Positions 53,922 through 64,000 of a stretch of 64,000 nucleotides of DNA are shown piece after piece (position 1 is the first letter of the stretch; each line of letters starts with the position of its first letter). The translations under genes were made by a program, and so were the position numbers. Source of the stretch: Datnioides undecimradiatus (taxonomy: Eukaryota > Chordata > Actinopteri > Lobotiformes > Datnioididae); the NCBI GenBank assembly GCA_008933995.1, contig WARS01000014.1, positions 3,023,192-3,087,191 of the forward strand, in the 5' to 3' direction. The notes under the pieces were generated by a model, which saw nothing but the letters and a program-made list of their open reading frames with translations, searched no databases and was not told the DNA's origin.

Positions 53922-53947
53922 CACACACACACACACACACACACACA
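53922..53947 (+). repeat. (CA)n microsatellite
   Basis: About 13 uninterrupted CA units. Confidence 0.95.
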
Positions 53948-54892
53948 TTCACGCCACGCGCACACAAATACACAAATCGGAAACATCATCAAAAGTTGAG
54001 GGTTCATGTTGAATGTGACCCCTGCAAATGAGAAGCCAGCAGCGAGTTAACAACATCAGGAGCTCATCAAGCTCGCGACTCGCCAGCGTCTCAGGTGGCT
54101 TTGGTTTTCACTCTCACTTTCAACATCATCTGTCCTCTATGAGATGATTAACCTGGCAGGTGTGAGGTGAGTCTCGCCCACTGTTTTAGTGAGCTGTCGT
54201 CTTCAGTCTGCGGGGAGTACAGAGGGTCAGCCCGGCCAGCTAATGGCCACGGTCACAAAGCTGGAAGCCGGCCCATTAGAAGAAGCCGCCATCATTAGGA
54301 CCAACACACTTTCAAGCAACCTGACCTACTGGTCCCACGCTGTTTATTAGCAAAGTTTTGGCTCTCTGTTAGAGCAATTATGCTCACTATTCATGATGAA
54401 CTGTGGCCTTTCCCTCAACACCACGAGACGAGAAACACACACTCACATACATAGTAAATAATGTCAGCCGGTCGTGTTGTCCTGAATAGGGAGCTGCCGT
54501 ATTAACGACACCCTCTCTGTTGCAAATGCGCTTGCAATAAGAAAATGTGCTTGGAAAATAGGGGAAAAAGGCAAAGTGTCAGCAAGTGATCGATGCCGTT
54601 CATTGGACACAGAACATTTAGTTTTCATTAAGAGTTAAACATGTACACGAAACATTAATGGGGTTCAGCGGCAGCAGCGGTGGCATGCTTCACTGTATCT
54701 CATCCTGATAAATTAGCAACTCAGCACATAGGGGTAAAAGAAAAATAGGAGAAGAAAGAGAGACATTAATATAATGTGTAGTCGGGGAGGAACTGACAGA
54801 TGATGTCTTTATCCAACCATTGGTGTTTATGACGCAACGTAATATTATCCCTGACCCGGGCATCAGCAAGCTGCAAGGATGAACGAAGGCTG

Positions 54893-54925
54893 GGTGAGCG
54901 AGGAGAGGCGGAGAGGAGAGAAAGG
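54893..54925 (+). repeat. Purine-rich tract
   Basis: GGTGAGCGAGGAGAGGCGGA then GAGGAGAGAAAGG; mostly G and A. Confidence 0.7.
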
Positions 54926-55983
54926 TCAGCGTGAGTGTTGCCGTTTCATTATGAGAGACGTGGACTCCCATCCTCTCCTGCTGCACGGGGAGTGATGGAG
55001 AAGGTTGTTAATGCCAGGTCTGTCAGCCATATTGGATTCAGGGCAGTAAATTAATATTACACTCCTTTTTAAAGGGGTTTTATTTTGGGATTTACTGGTC
55101 TCCCCTGAGTGTCGGCGGTGTAAAGAGGTTATTTCCCTCTTCTTACTCTGTTCTGTGTCCTCTCGCTATTTCTCACACAAGGCTAATATGTTTAGAGAGA
55201 GAGAAACCGTGTTCACAGAGGAAGGATGTGTGCGCTGTAGGCTCCGTTGTGTCATTCAGCGTTTGTGTTGAGCATTTTTCAGCGGGCGGGAAAGTTTCCT
55301 GTAAATCGTAGTAGTGTCCCCCTGAAGGACAGCTCTTGTATCTCTGTACAGTGGAGATGCATCTTCCCTCTTCTTGTTCCACATCTCCTTTATGTCATAA
55401 GATTCTGGAGGAATAAAACGACATTGCCGGTGTATAGGAAGCGATTTCCAGTTTAACTGGCTGTCTAGCTGTCAGTCATCTCTAACCTCGCTGCCTCTTG
55501 CCCTGTCTTGCTTAATGTCTGTAGAGTTAGAGTCCTGGTTGAAGAGCCGTATAATACAGTGTGAAGTGGCCTAGTCACCGAGACCGGATTTATGGCCGCC
55601 GGTCCATCAGCGGTGATGTTAAAGGGCTGTGATTAAGAGCTGGAGTAAAGACATGGACTCCACTACCCCACCGACCCAGCCAAGAGCTCACAAGGCCGTG
55701 CTCTGTCACTGCCAACTCTCCTTCATACAGTCCTGTCTCTCTTTTTACACTCTGTCTGTCCATCTGTCTCGTCTTCTCCTGCCTCTTTCTTATGCATATG
55801 TATGAGTCGCAATTCACCAGGGACACCAAATCTGTGCATCAGACATTTTGTGTTGCAGCTGCACTTTCACTCACCAGTCATGTCAGTCGCAACAGCAAAG
55901 CAGCAAAGGTTCAACCCCCACTGTCATGACAGGTTGAGAACTTAAAAGCACGCTTTCCTTTTTATTTGGAGCTCCTCTGAAAC

Positions 55984-56007
55984 CCCTGCTTCTTTTATTC
56001 TCTAAAG
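55984..56007 (+). other. 3' splice site of the UNC5 exon
   Basis: A pyrimidine-rich run (CCTGCTTCTTTTATTCTCT) ends in AAAG directly before the exon. A later CAG at 56011-56013 could be used instead, which would drop two codons from the linker. Confidence 0.8.
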
Positions 56008-56223
56008 GCACAGAGCACACAGCCACGGCAACGCTTCCTGCCGCCTTCTCGGACCTGTTACCTCACTTCCTGGTGGAGCCGGAGGACGAGTACATCGTGA
56101 AGAATAAGCCTGTGACGCTGACCTGCCGCTCAACCCCGGCCACGCAGATCTACTTCAAGTGCAACGGCGAGTGGGTTCACCAGGACGACCACCTGATTGA
56201 GCGGACTGTTGACCCAGCCACAG
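56008..56223 (+). CDS. unc5a: UNC5 netrin receptor, internal exon (N-terminal linker and first half of Ig1); best fit UNC5A
   Basis: UNC5 proteins are single-pass receptors for netrins (also FLRTs) that mediate axon repulsion and dependence-receptor signalling. This exon encodes about 72 residues in phase 1-1. The product has a short variable linker, then [20 protein letters not shown], then [19 protein letters not shown] and [13 protein letters not shown]. The cysteines in TLTC and YFKC are the first two of four Ig1 cysteines in this family; their partners would lie in the next exon. The acceptor follows a pyrimidine-rich tract ending TCTAAAG. The donor is ACAG|GTACGT. If read past the donor, the frame soon hits a stop in the intron. 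The exon is clearly more GC-rich than its surroundings. [12 protein letters not shown] and the IER after the DH match remembered UNC5A better than UNC5B, C or D, while WVHQ is shared with the others. The family is near certain; the paralogue is an inference. The methionine-less start means the gene is partial in this window. Confidence 0.93.
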
Positions 56224-56780
56224 GTACGTGCAAAACAAACTGCCCCCCATCTGAATTATTAACCTTCTAATTTCTCAGTGCTTTCTCGGCTGAGATGAGC
56301 AGTGTTTTCATGGGTTTTTGGTTGCTGTTTGCTGCGGATGTGTGACATGTACGACTCCATAGATCCATTATGTAAAGTGTTTGCGTGCTGAAACTAAGGT
56401 TTGCAATTTGCCAGTGATTACTGTGCTCCACCAGGCTCTTGGCTCATCATCCAGCCTATTTAGCCTGCCAGACTCATAATAAGCACATTGGTTTCAGTCT
56501 CAGAAATCTTTTCGATCACCTTGGAGACCTGCTTGTTTTTCTCTCCGTTGTGCTGCAATCCCCCGCCTCCGCCATCAGTGTCATAAACATGTATGACACT
56601 GATGTGTGATTCAGCAGCAATCGGCAAATTCAAACCACCCTGACAACTGATTGGGAACGAGACCTGCAGAAATGGGGGGGACGCACACAGGCAAACGCAC
56701 GCCCAGATTTGAAGCCATAATGGACACGACAACAGAGAACTGCACAGAAAAAGACAACACACCCCTCAGTGTCTGTGCAC

Positions 56781-56805
56781 GCACACACACACACACACAC
56801 ACACA
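56781..56805 (+). repeat. (CA)n microsatellite
   Basis: About 12 CA units; the ORFs across it are by-products. Confidence 0.94.
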
Positions 56806-57473
56806 AGGACGGTGTTTAAAGCAGAAACTACGCAGGAATGTATCGATTCACATTCACACTTTCACACTGCCGATTTGTCTAGACAAAGCTCAGCATGCGA
56901 ACGTATAATCCATCTGGTCTTCAGGGTTTGAGATTATCATGCAGCTTCTCGTCAAATGTGGGCATTAACTGTTGAAAAAAATAGAATTTAATTTCTGAAT
57001 TAGGGCAAATAACATCTCATTCTGAGACTTTGACTGATGAACGTTGGGACATTTTTCCATAGAGGGTCAGGTTTGTGTTGCATACAGGTGAAAGAGGTAT
57101 CTGCTGCTCGCCACGTCATGTCACAACCTCACTGTCACTCACACACAGTCATCTGCTGTTTCATTTGTCTCAGCTCGTGTACTCGTCACAGCTGTAGATG
57201 CTGGCATCAGGCACTTGTGAATAATAGCAATAAAATGATATGAAACATTAATTGCTGTGAGAAAAGAGAGAGAGAACACACGAGGGAGCTCTTGTGGATT
57301 TGGATTATTAAGAAAAGACTGTCGGTGAGTCAACACTGATAAAAATTGATCAATTCCCAGCACTATCTCCCTTCTTGTGTTGTTTCATTAACAGGTCTCT
57401 TCTCAGTCTCTCACAGTTGCTGACGAGAGGGATACACATTTAAAGTGCTGCCAATATCAACAATCCTTTGGGT

Positions 57474-57485
57474 GGGGGGGGGGGG
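57474..57485 (+). repeat. Poly-G run
   Basis: Twelve consecutive G, preceded by GGGT and followed by CAGGG. Confidence 0.88.
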
Positions 57486-58655
57486 CAGGGATATGGCTGG
57501 AGAAATCTTTTATATAACTGGTCAAAATCTACTAGCCACAGGTACATTTTAAGGCTTGCTGAGCCATGACATACAGAGAATAGACACAATTATTTTATTT
57601 CTTTTTTCACACTTCAGTAACCAGGGTACATTCAGGTTTCCTCAATAAGTCGATTATTTAAATGTGTTGCAAACAAGAAGCCCGCTTTCCACAATCGGTG
57701 TTGCAGATTAGAGGCACCTGGGTTCTCCAGGTGGATTTCTTCCCGAGAACACTTGATTTCTCCGCTGTGCACGTGGGTAGCCGGCTTTCTAATCTGGGCC
57801 TGCATGTGCATGACAAAAGACTGAAGACAGAAAGTAGAAAATGTGACAGCAGAGCGACAGGCTGAAAAAAGAGATCATTACACAGAGCATATTTAAAATA
57901 AAACCAAGGACATTTGACCAATTTAAAATTCAGTCATATTCACGCTAAAGCTCTGCTCTGTCCGCTTGTCCTCTCACTGTTCTATAAATAATACATTTTT
58001 CTCCTGTGCACTCTGATTAGCCTGGTTATTTAAGTGCATGTAAACACAAAGATCCTATCATACGCACATTGTTCCTGGACTTTCTGCACCTCACAGTGGG
58101 AGACGTTGCAGAGTCAGCTGCTTAACTTTGATACAGTAAAAATGAATTGTGTTTTGTCAACAGCAAGTTTTGTCAAGAACACGTCGTGCCCCATAAAATG
58201 TGACTGGTTTTATGGGAACATCACATTACCAATGCAACGGTGCTCTGCCACCATTTAATGATGATGGACCATTTGCCATGCGGTTATTAGCCGTTATAGT
58301 CAGCATTTATTTGTCTATGAAACAAATCTGTCGTGCCGGGGTGCCGCAGACCCCTGCAGCAGCGAGAGGGCTCCATCTTTAGAAACCCTGTGAAGTTCCA
58401 AGGCCTCCTCGCAGCTCTTCCACATCGCTCCTGCTGCCTTTGATGATGAATGTGTCATATGTGGGGCTGTGCAGTTATGAAGGACACGTGGTTGTCCAGA
58501 GGTATGGTTGCTCCAAGGTACCCACATCGATCTCTCAAACACTTGTGCTGTTTAATGTCAGCACTGCCCTGAGGAGTTTACTGATGGCTCCCTCTAATCC
58601 CCCCCCTTTCCCTGCAAGAAACATGTGAGCCGCACACATCCAACTGCATTAAAGC

Positions 58656-58719
<64 letters not shown>
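58656..58719 (+). repeat. Long (TG)n microsatellite
   Basis: About 31 TG units with one TTTG interruption; the longest dinucleotide array in the window and likely polymorphic. Confidence 0.95.
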
Positions 58720-58723
<4 letters not shown>

Positions 58724-58789
58724 CCAGGCTTGTCAGGTCGTCCTCTCACCCCAGTCGTCACAGTCACACCAGACTCTAAACTCGTACCT

Positions 58790-58802
58790 GTTGCCAAGCA
58801 AC
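58790..58802 (+). promoter_or_regulatory. RFX X-box match
   Basis: GTTGCC, spacer A, AGCAAC fits the RFX consensus (GTNRCC, 0-3 nt, RGYAAC) at every position. RFX factors drive ciliary and some neural genes. Binding here is inferred. Confidence 0.42.
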
Positions 58803-61800
58803 CAGGACTTCTGTCACACCAGAAGCTGCCCGATATCAACATCATGGCTCGAGGAGGAAGGACTGAGGAGTTTGGAGACATACCCAAGTTGACTAAAACT
58901 GATTGACAATTTACACCCAGTGTAACAGTGAAAAATCACCGTCTCAAAATAGCCAATTTCTCTAGAGGGAACTTCGAGAAATTTCCTGCCTGACTCAGAC
59001 AGGTTGTTTTTCCCGTCTTATGCTTCCCACCGAGCAGAATCCACACTTGTTTCCTCCATTAACAAAGACAGTGATGTAAATACTCTGCACCCATGTGACC
59101 AGCCAACAACAGTCAAACGGCTCCTGAGATTTCAGCCTCTGTTTCATTGGCTGGCAGTCTTCAAACTGATTGGGATTCTCATCAAGGATCCTTGTTCCTT
59201 TGTTATGTAAATGAAAGTCAAGCTGCGGCTGGAGTTAATGCTCTTAATTCCAACAATAAAATAATAGAAATGGCATTTAGGCGCATCAGAGTCGAGAGTC
59301 ACTGCAGGAGACGGTGTTCAATGTTGTAGATGATTTGTTCCTTTCATATTTAATTGAGAATCCAAAATCAGAAAATGAAAAAGTGATTTGTATGTTTTTA
59401 TTACAACACAATAACACAACAAAAACTAATAACAGCTTATTTTTCATACGTTGATTCCATGCCCAAGTCAAAAATAGAAAATGGGCTTTTGGACTTAAAA
59501 GTTTGATTGTGACATTGTGTGTTTTGTTGATTGCCTATTATACTATTACTACTAATTGTTTTTAAAAGAAAGAGGAAGTATAGTGTTGCCACGGCTACAG
59601 TGAGTTGATATGTGTGCAACACCATTTTTTTCATCACCTTTTTTAGATATATTTTTTTCTTTTTGGAAAATGAAATTTGCTAAATGAACTTTTATCTTTT
59701 ACCACTGAATGTCCTGACAGCTACTCAAAACATCTCTAATGTAATGTTCATAAAAGACATACAACCTTGCAGAAATGTAAACATTCTGTCAAACTTGGCT
59801 TTTGGTTTTCGTGTGCATTTTACAGAGTTGTGCTGTTTGCAAAAACACCACGTCTCGACCACAAGCGTATGACGCATTTTTCACTCACACGTTGCAACAC
59901 ATACTCTTATTTTAATCTATGCAGCTGTCTGCACTCACTCTATGCAGGCTCACATTGAGCTGCCTCTCACAGGCGTAAACGCGAGGTCAAAGATTCACTT
60001 TCTCCCAACAGCTGGGAAGCAAGACCTGAGAGCTTCTTGGGTACTGAGGAGCTGCAGTGTTTATTCATGGGCAAACTGTAACCTACACTGTACATTTACT
60101 GCCACTAGATACCTTCACCGCTAACCTTTCACTCTGCTCTGATGGTCGACACCTGTCTGCCCCGCAGCCGACGGCGTTCTCTCTCTCCCTCCTACTTCCT
60201 CTAAACCACGCGCTCACTCACACTGCGGGAGCCACGTTGCTCTTATAACACAATCGCATGCGTCAGTGTTGATGGAAGGCAGCTCAGAAACGCTCAGACT
60301 TATTTAAGGAACAAATGGACAGTGCACAGAAATTACAGAACTGTTGCTTCGGTGTGTCACGAACGCTGTCATCATATGATTGTGATGCTGATGTGACGTT
60401 TGTGGTCTCATCGTGGGGTTTGTTTGTCATCAGACAAACTTCTGAAAAGGTTTCACAAACCCCAGAGCTGCAGGATTTTCTCAGCCTATAAGGTTGCCTG
60501 TTAATAATCAATTATACATGTCACGGCAAAATAAAGGTTAAGAACTGTTTATTTACATTTAACCTTTAAATTAAGCAAGGAAAGCCACTAAATCTGAATT
60601 AAACAGTAATGTGATTATAAAATCATGTACAACTTCTCTAATGTAACCATGGAAAAGATTTAAATGAAAGAAAAACTAAAAAGACCAGTAGAAAACAAAA
60701 CCAGAGACGTACACGTCGAGAAATACCCCAGAACAGCAGCAGACACCCGTTTTCTGCAGCTATGATTTGAATACACAAAGAGGCCAGATTTAGCTATTTT
60801 AGATCTATAGTAACTGCAGAAGGTTTCAGGCAGAGGGAGCAGCATCGACAGAAGCTCTTTTACCCACTTCAAGATGGTTACAGAATCAAAGATCAGGATG
60901 AATCACAGCCATAGCATGCAGCAGAATGTGGTTAAATTTATCTCAATCTGTTGAAAAGAATAACAATTGTCACTCCTTGAGATAGGAAGAGCAATATGAT
61001 GATCTAATGTACAGCATGAGACAATATAAATTTGCCTTCCATATTGTTTAAACCGTGCTCCCTTTAACACTTATTATTAGATTTGTGTGGGTATTGTTAC
61101 AAATCAATAAGCCAGACAGCTTTATGGCAACATTGGACTTGTATTACTTATTTTTGCATCAATGCACCTTGATTTGTTAGGCATTTAACTCACTGGGTTA
61201 AACAAAAACAGACGTTTTCTAGAAACTGTCACTGCATCAAAACGCATTCCACATTGTAAAATGGCGTATACCAGTGCGCCTGCAATGACAGTGAAAATGT
61301 GACAACTGGAAAATTCCTGTGTGAGAGAAACAGATTTAGAGACTTAAGGCTGCATCATAAGTTGAAAGTCAAACCAGACTGCCTGTTTCCGAATGCACGC
61401 CTGATCACCAAAGCACTTGAAGCAACCTTTCGTCTGCTGCTGTGATATCTGCGCTGCGAATGTCGAGGGATTCCCACTATCCTAATGACTTCTGTGCATG
61501 TTACCATTACTAAAGGATATCAAATGGGGAAAACAAACCGATCAAAGAGAGCTGCAGCCTTAATCGATAATCCCTTAACCGTCATGTGGCAGAAGCGAGT
61601 TGAAGTGAAAGCAGAAATGTGGCTGCCTTCAGAGATTAACTGGTCAGGTCCGTCACAGGAGAGGCAATATTCAGCAAACTACGGCCGTGTTCCCTCCCAG
61701 AGGACTCAGACAAATGTCAAAGTAACTGGGAGGTTTTAAATTAATAACTGACCCAGGTCTGAAGTGCAGACATGTTTCAGTCAGACAGCTCAGTGGTCGA

Positions 61801-62236
61801 AGCTCAGGAGGCAGAAAACATGACATGTGGATAACTGTGGACAGCAGACGTGACCTCTGCCCTCATCAGACAGGTCTGTTTATTGAAACTGATTCAGTGC
61901 AGGAAAGACAAAAGAGCTGCTCCAGCTGGGGGTGGGTACTGCACACATGCAGCTCGAGTTACTGACAACCCTTTATATTCTGTGTGAAAGTAAACCATGA
62001 AATATTAAGATCTATCATTTTTCTGCATTATTCCTTGAAAGGTTCTCACTAGAACATGGTCTACTCCTGTGTTAACCCAGTAAGAAGATAATGATGTTAC
62101 CAGGATTAGTTTTCTTTCACTCAGCTCCTAGAGTCCTGTTAGTTCACTGTCTGTAACTTCACTGTAACTGTGTTACTCTGACTCCTGTATCTGACACAGT
62201 TCTTGCAGATTACGTGCAACACTTTGGACCCTTCAC

Positions 62237-62254
62237 TCACACACACACACACAC
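62237..62254 (+). repeat. (CA)n microsatellite
   Basis: Nine CA units. Confidence 0.92.
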
Positions 62255-63563
62255 GACAACTTGTCTCCGAAGCTCCTTTGAACATGGGAAGGGAAAGAGA
62301 TGTCACAATTTGTCCTTCCTCTCCAGGTATCAATGTCCGATATCGATCCGTCCTCTAGTCTATCGGTTCTCATTACCTGTCCTCAGTAACTTATCTCAAT
62401 TGTTATGGCTGTGACTGCTTCCAAAGCCCCGGCCGGCTCCGTGTCTTTCCCAGGTCATCCTTTATAGAACTGGAGAAACAGAGATGTCTGGCGAGTCCTA
62501 ATAAAGACATATCCCCTCCGAACAAATCAATGCTGACAGTGTGTTTGCATAGATTAGGAGATTCTCCCACACTATGATTTCTCATCAGACACATGATGAG
62601 GAGAAGGGAGATTGGCATTTGAGCGAAGGATTGTTGTATGGGCCAGACTGATTTGATTGTGTTTGCATTTCATCTGCCAGCATTGATGGAAACGATTTTG
62701 ATCCACGTGTCACACTGTCACCCCTGCAGCAAACCCTCTCAGGTGGAAAATACATGCATTTCACATTCCTGTTTCAATAAACCTCAGCGACTGCCTTATA
62801 AAGATGTGGCAGGAGATTATATTTTCTTTGTTGATTGAACCGGATGTCGACATGTCTCCTACAATGAAAACAGGAGATGATGGAAAAATAATGAAATGCT
62901 TCTCATTTGCCTTCTGCTTGTTGTAAGGGAATTTTCCAGAGTTTACTGTGGAATTATACACACCATATTAATAAATGCTTTAATATTCCCCTTTTATAAC
63001 CCTGCATGGCATTTCAAACCCCCATAAGGGAATATAACCTCTTCCCATCGCCCCCAGGTTTATCAGCATCAGCTCCTGTCCTCTGTCAATCCTTTGAAGT
63101 TTAAATACCGCGTATGACGTAGTGAGTAAATCTTTTAAAACCATCTATCACTTTCTGAATATAACTAATAATGTGTTATGGCACCACGGGGCTAACCCCT
63201 GTGTCTGCAAACCAGCGAGGATTCATTTGTATAAAATATGTCTCCTCTGATTGACCAGATCCTGGATTGTAATGTGATGACATATTTAATTTCTGATCTA
63301 AGGGGGAGATAAGCTTGGCTTAGCTGAAATGATCTGTAACCTTTATTTTAATACCTCAATACTTATCCGTGGTATTATAGCAGCCAATCACCTCTCTCGC
63401 ACCAACTTCCACCCCCTCTCTCTGTCGCTGTCTCTCTCTGTCCTGTATAGGTCAACAACATGGGTGCAGATAAATAGCCTTTACCTTTACAGGTGACTTA
63501 CAGGAGGTCACCCAACATGAATGACATTTAGCAAAATGTGAAGGCAGCGAGCGGCTCCCTGTC

Positions 63564-63585
63564 TTTTTTTTTTTTTTTTTTTTTT
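63564..63585 (+). repeat. Poly-T tract
   Basis: Twenty-two consecutive T; simple sequence. Confidence 0.92.
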
Positions 63586-64000
63586 GCTGTCGTCAAAATT
63601 CAGGTGAATTCAGGACAGAGTCCTCTTAATGGCGCTGGGGCCGCACAACAGTGATTAAACATGATCTTTAATGGAATATTGAAGAACAGTCCTGCTGCAA
63701 TTTAAGCAAAACCTGATAGGCCTGCAAGTCAGAATCTAATGAACAGAAGGAAACAAGAGAATCAGCGGGGGGAAGAGGACAATATAGTCCTAAATGAACG
63801 AAATGGCCTTGTACCACCTGCTAAGCATCGATCAGTAGCCAAGGGGACTAATTGATAATGCATTATTAGCTGCCTCCCCATAATGGGACTTGTATTTCAT
63901 TCTGTCCTTGATTGCGGGACGGAGAGGGAAGGATTTGGCGATGAAGCACCGAAAAACAGATGGCAAGGTGAATTGTTCCCGTGACACATCTGCCAGCATG

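Larger units (their letters stand above)
45351..55983. other. No gene confirmed; microsatellite-rich intron
   Basis: Holds (TTTA)n, several T tracts, (TG)n/(CA)n tracts and two purine-rich tracts (48571-48602, 54893-54925). A 105-codon frame at 47469-47786 and a 164-codon minus frame at 48448-48942 have no recognisable domains. The second reads a Leu/Phe run off the complementary purine tract. By eye CpG is more frequent here than in the first 45 kb. Confidence 0.5.
1..56007 (+). other. Presumed intron 1 (or 5' flank plus intron 1) of the UNC5 gene
   Basis: No other exon could be supported across this 56 kb. The exon at 56008 is internal, starting in phase 1 after a good acceptor, so at least one coding exon with the signal peptide must lie upstream. 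No GC-rich promoter-like region with a hydrophobic signal-peptide start was seen. Large first introns are typical of UNC5 genes. The true 5' end of the transcript cannot be placed, so part of this interval could be intergenic. Confidence 0.6.
56224..64000 (+). other. Presumed start of intron 2 of the UNC5 gene
   Basis: This follows the GTACGT donor of the UNC5 exon. The expected next exon would encode the WCQC-type motif and the end of Ig1. I looked for it and did not find it, so the intron is probably longer than 7.7 kb. The interval contains (CA)n and (TG)n tracts at 56781, 58656 and 62237, a G run at 57474, an RFX X-box match at 58790, and a poly-T tract at 63564. The rest is unremarkable unique-looking sequence. 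Confidence 0.65.

Noticed and set aside
58720..58906. Possible cryptic exon after the (TG)n array (acceptor GTGCAG, open about 60 codons)
   Set aside because: The acceptor lacks a pyrimidine tract. Two frames are open, so neither stands out, and the expected Ig1 second half (WCQC motif) is absent. Splicing here would truncate UNC5.
1..64000. Search for bacterial-type systems, CRISPR arrays, phage or viral genes, rRNA and intact tRNA genes
   Set aside because: No regularly spaced direct repeats with unique spacers, no operon-like gene packing, and no recognisable viral or RNA gene; the sequence is vertebrate intronic in character.

Overview
This looks like a non-coding stretch of a ray-finned (probably percomorph) fish genome. 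The evidence is low gene density, AT-rich sequence, many (TG)n/(CA)n microsatellites, and degenerate copies of dispersed repeats that I recognise from teleost genomes. I found no bacterial, plasmid or phage gene organisation. I also found no rRNA, intact tRNA or CRISPR array.

One protein-coding element can be defended. It is an internal exon of an UNC5-family netrin receptor on the + strand at 56008-56223. It is 216 bp, phase 1 at both ends, with a clean acceptor and a GTACGT donor. It encodes the N-terminal linker and the first half of Ig domain 1. Residue choices fit UNC5A best, so I label it unc5a, but the paralogue is less certain than the family. The first (signal-peptide) exon was not identified and is probably upstream of the window. 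Exon 3, which carries the rest of Ig1, was not found either. On this reading about 1-56007 is intron 1 (or 5' flank plus intron 1) and 56224-64000 is the start of intron 2.

Layout: 1-10 kb is plain AT-rich sequence with a SINE-like relic (about 3640-3798), CTCF- and RFX-like motifs, a 14-bp tandem duplication and a palindromic double octamer (7756-7769). 10-21.4 kb holds three decayed copies of one dispersed repeat family (14.2, 16.2 and 21.0 kb) and a possible fourth element near 10.0 kb. 21-44 kb is mostly featureless, with two striking hairpins (23587-23610, 27570-27611), a C-rich block (30.6-31.3 kb), a G-quadruplex minisatellite (33331-33371) and an AP-1-containing inverted repeat (37040-37059). 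44.93-45.35 kb is a decayed hAT-type MITE. 48-64 kb looks richer in CpG and microsatellites and contains the exon.

Nothing here amounts to a new multi-gene system. The best leads are the exon assignment, a phase-compatible candidate upstream exon at 36132-36210, and several candidate regulatory or structured non-coding elements in the long intron. All of these need cross-species alignment or RNA-seq to settle. Consensus repeats and motifs were matched from memory, without a database search.
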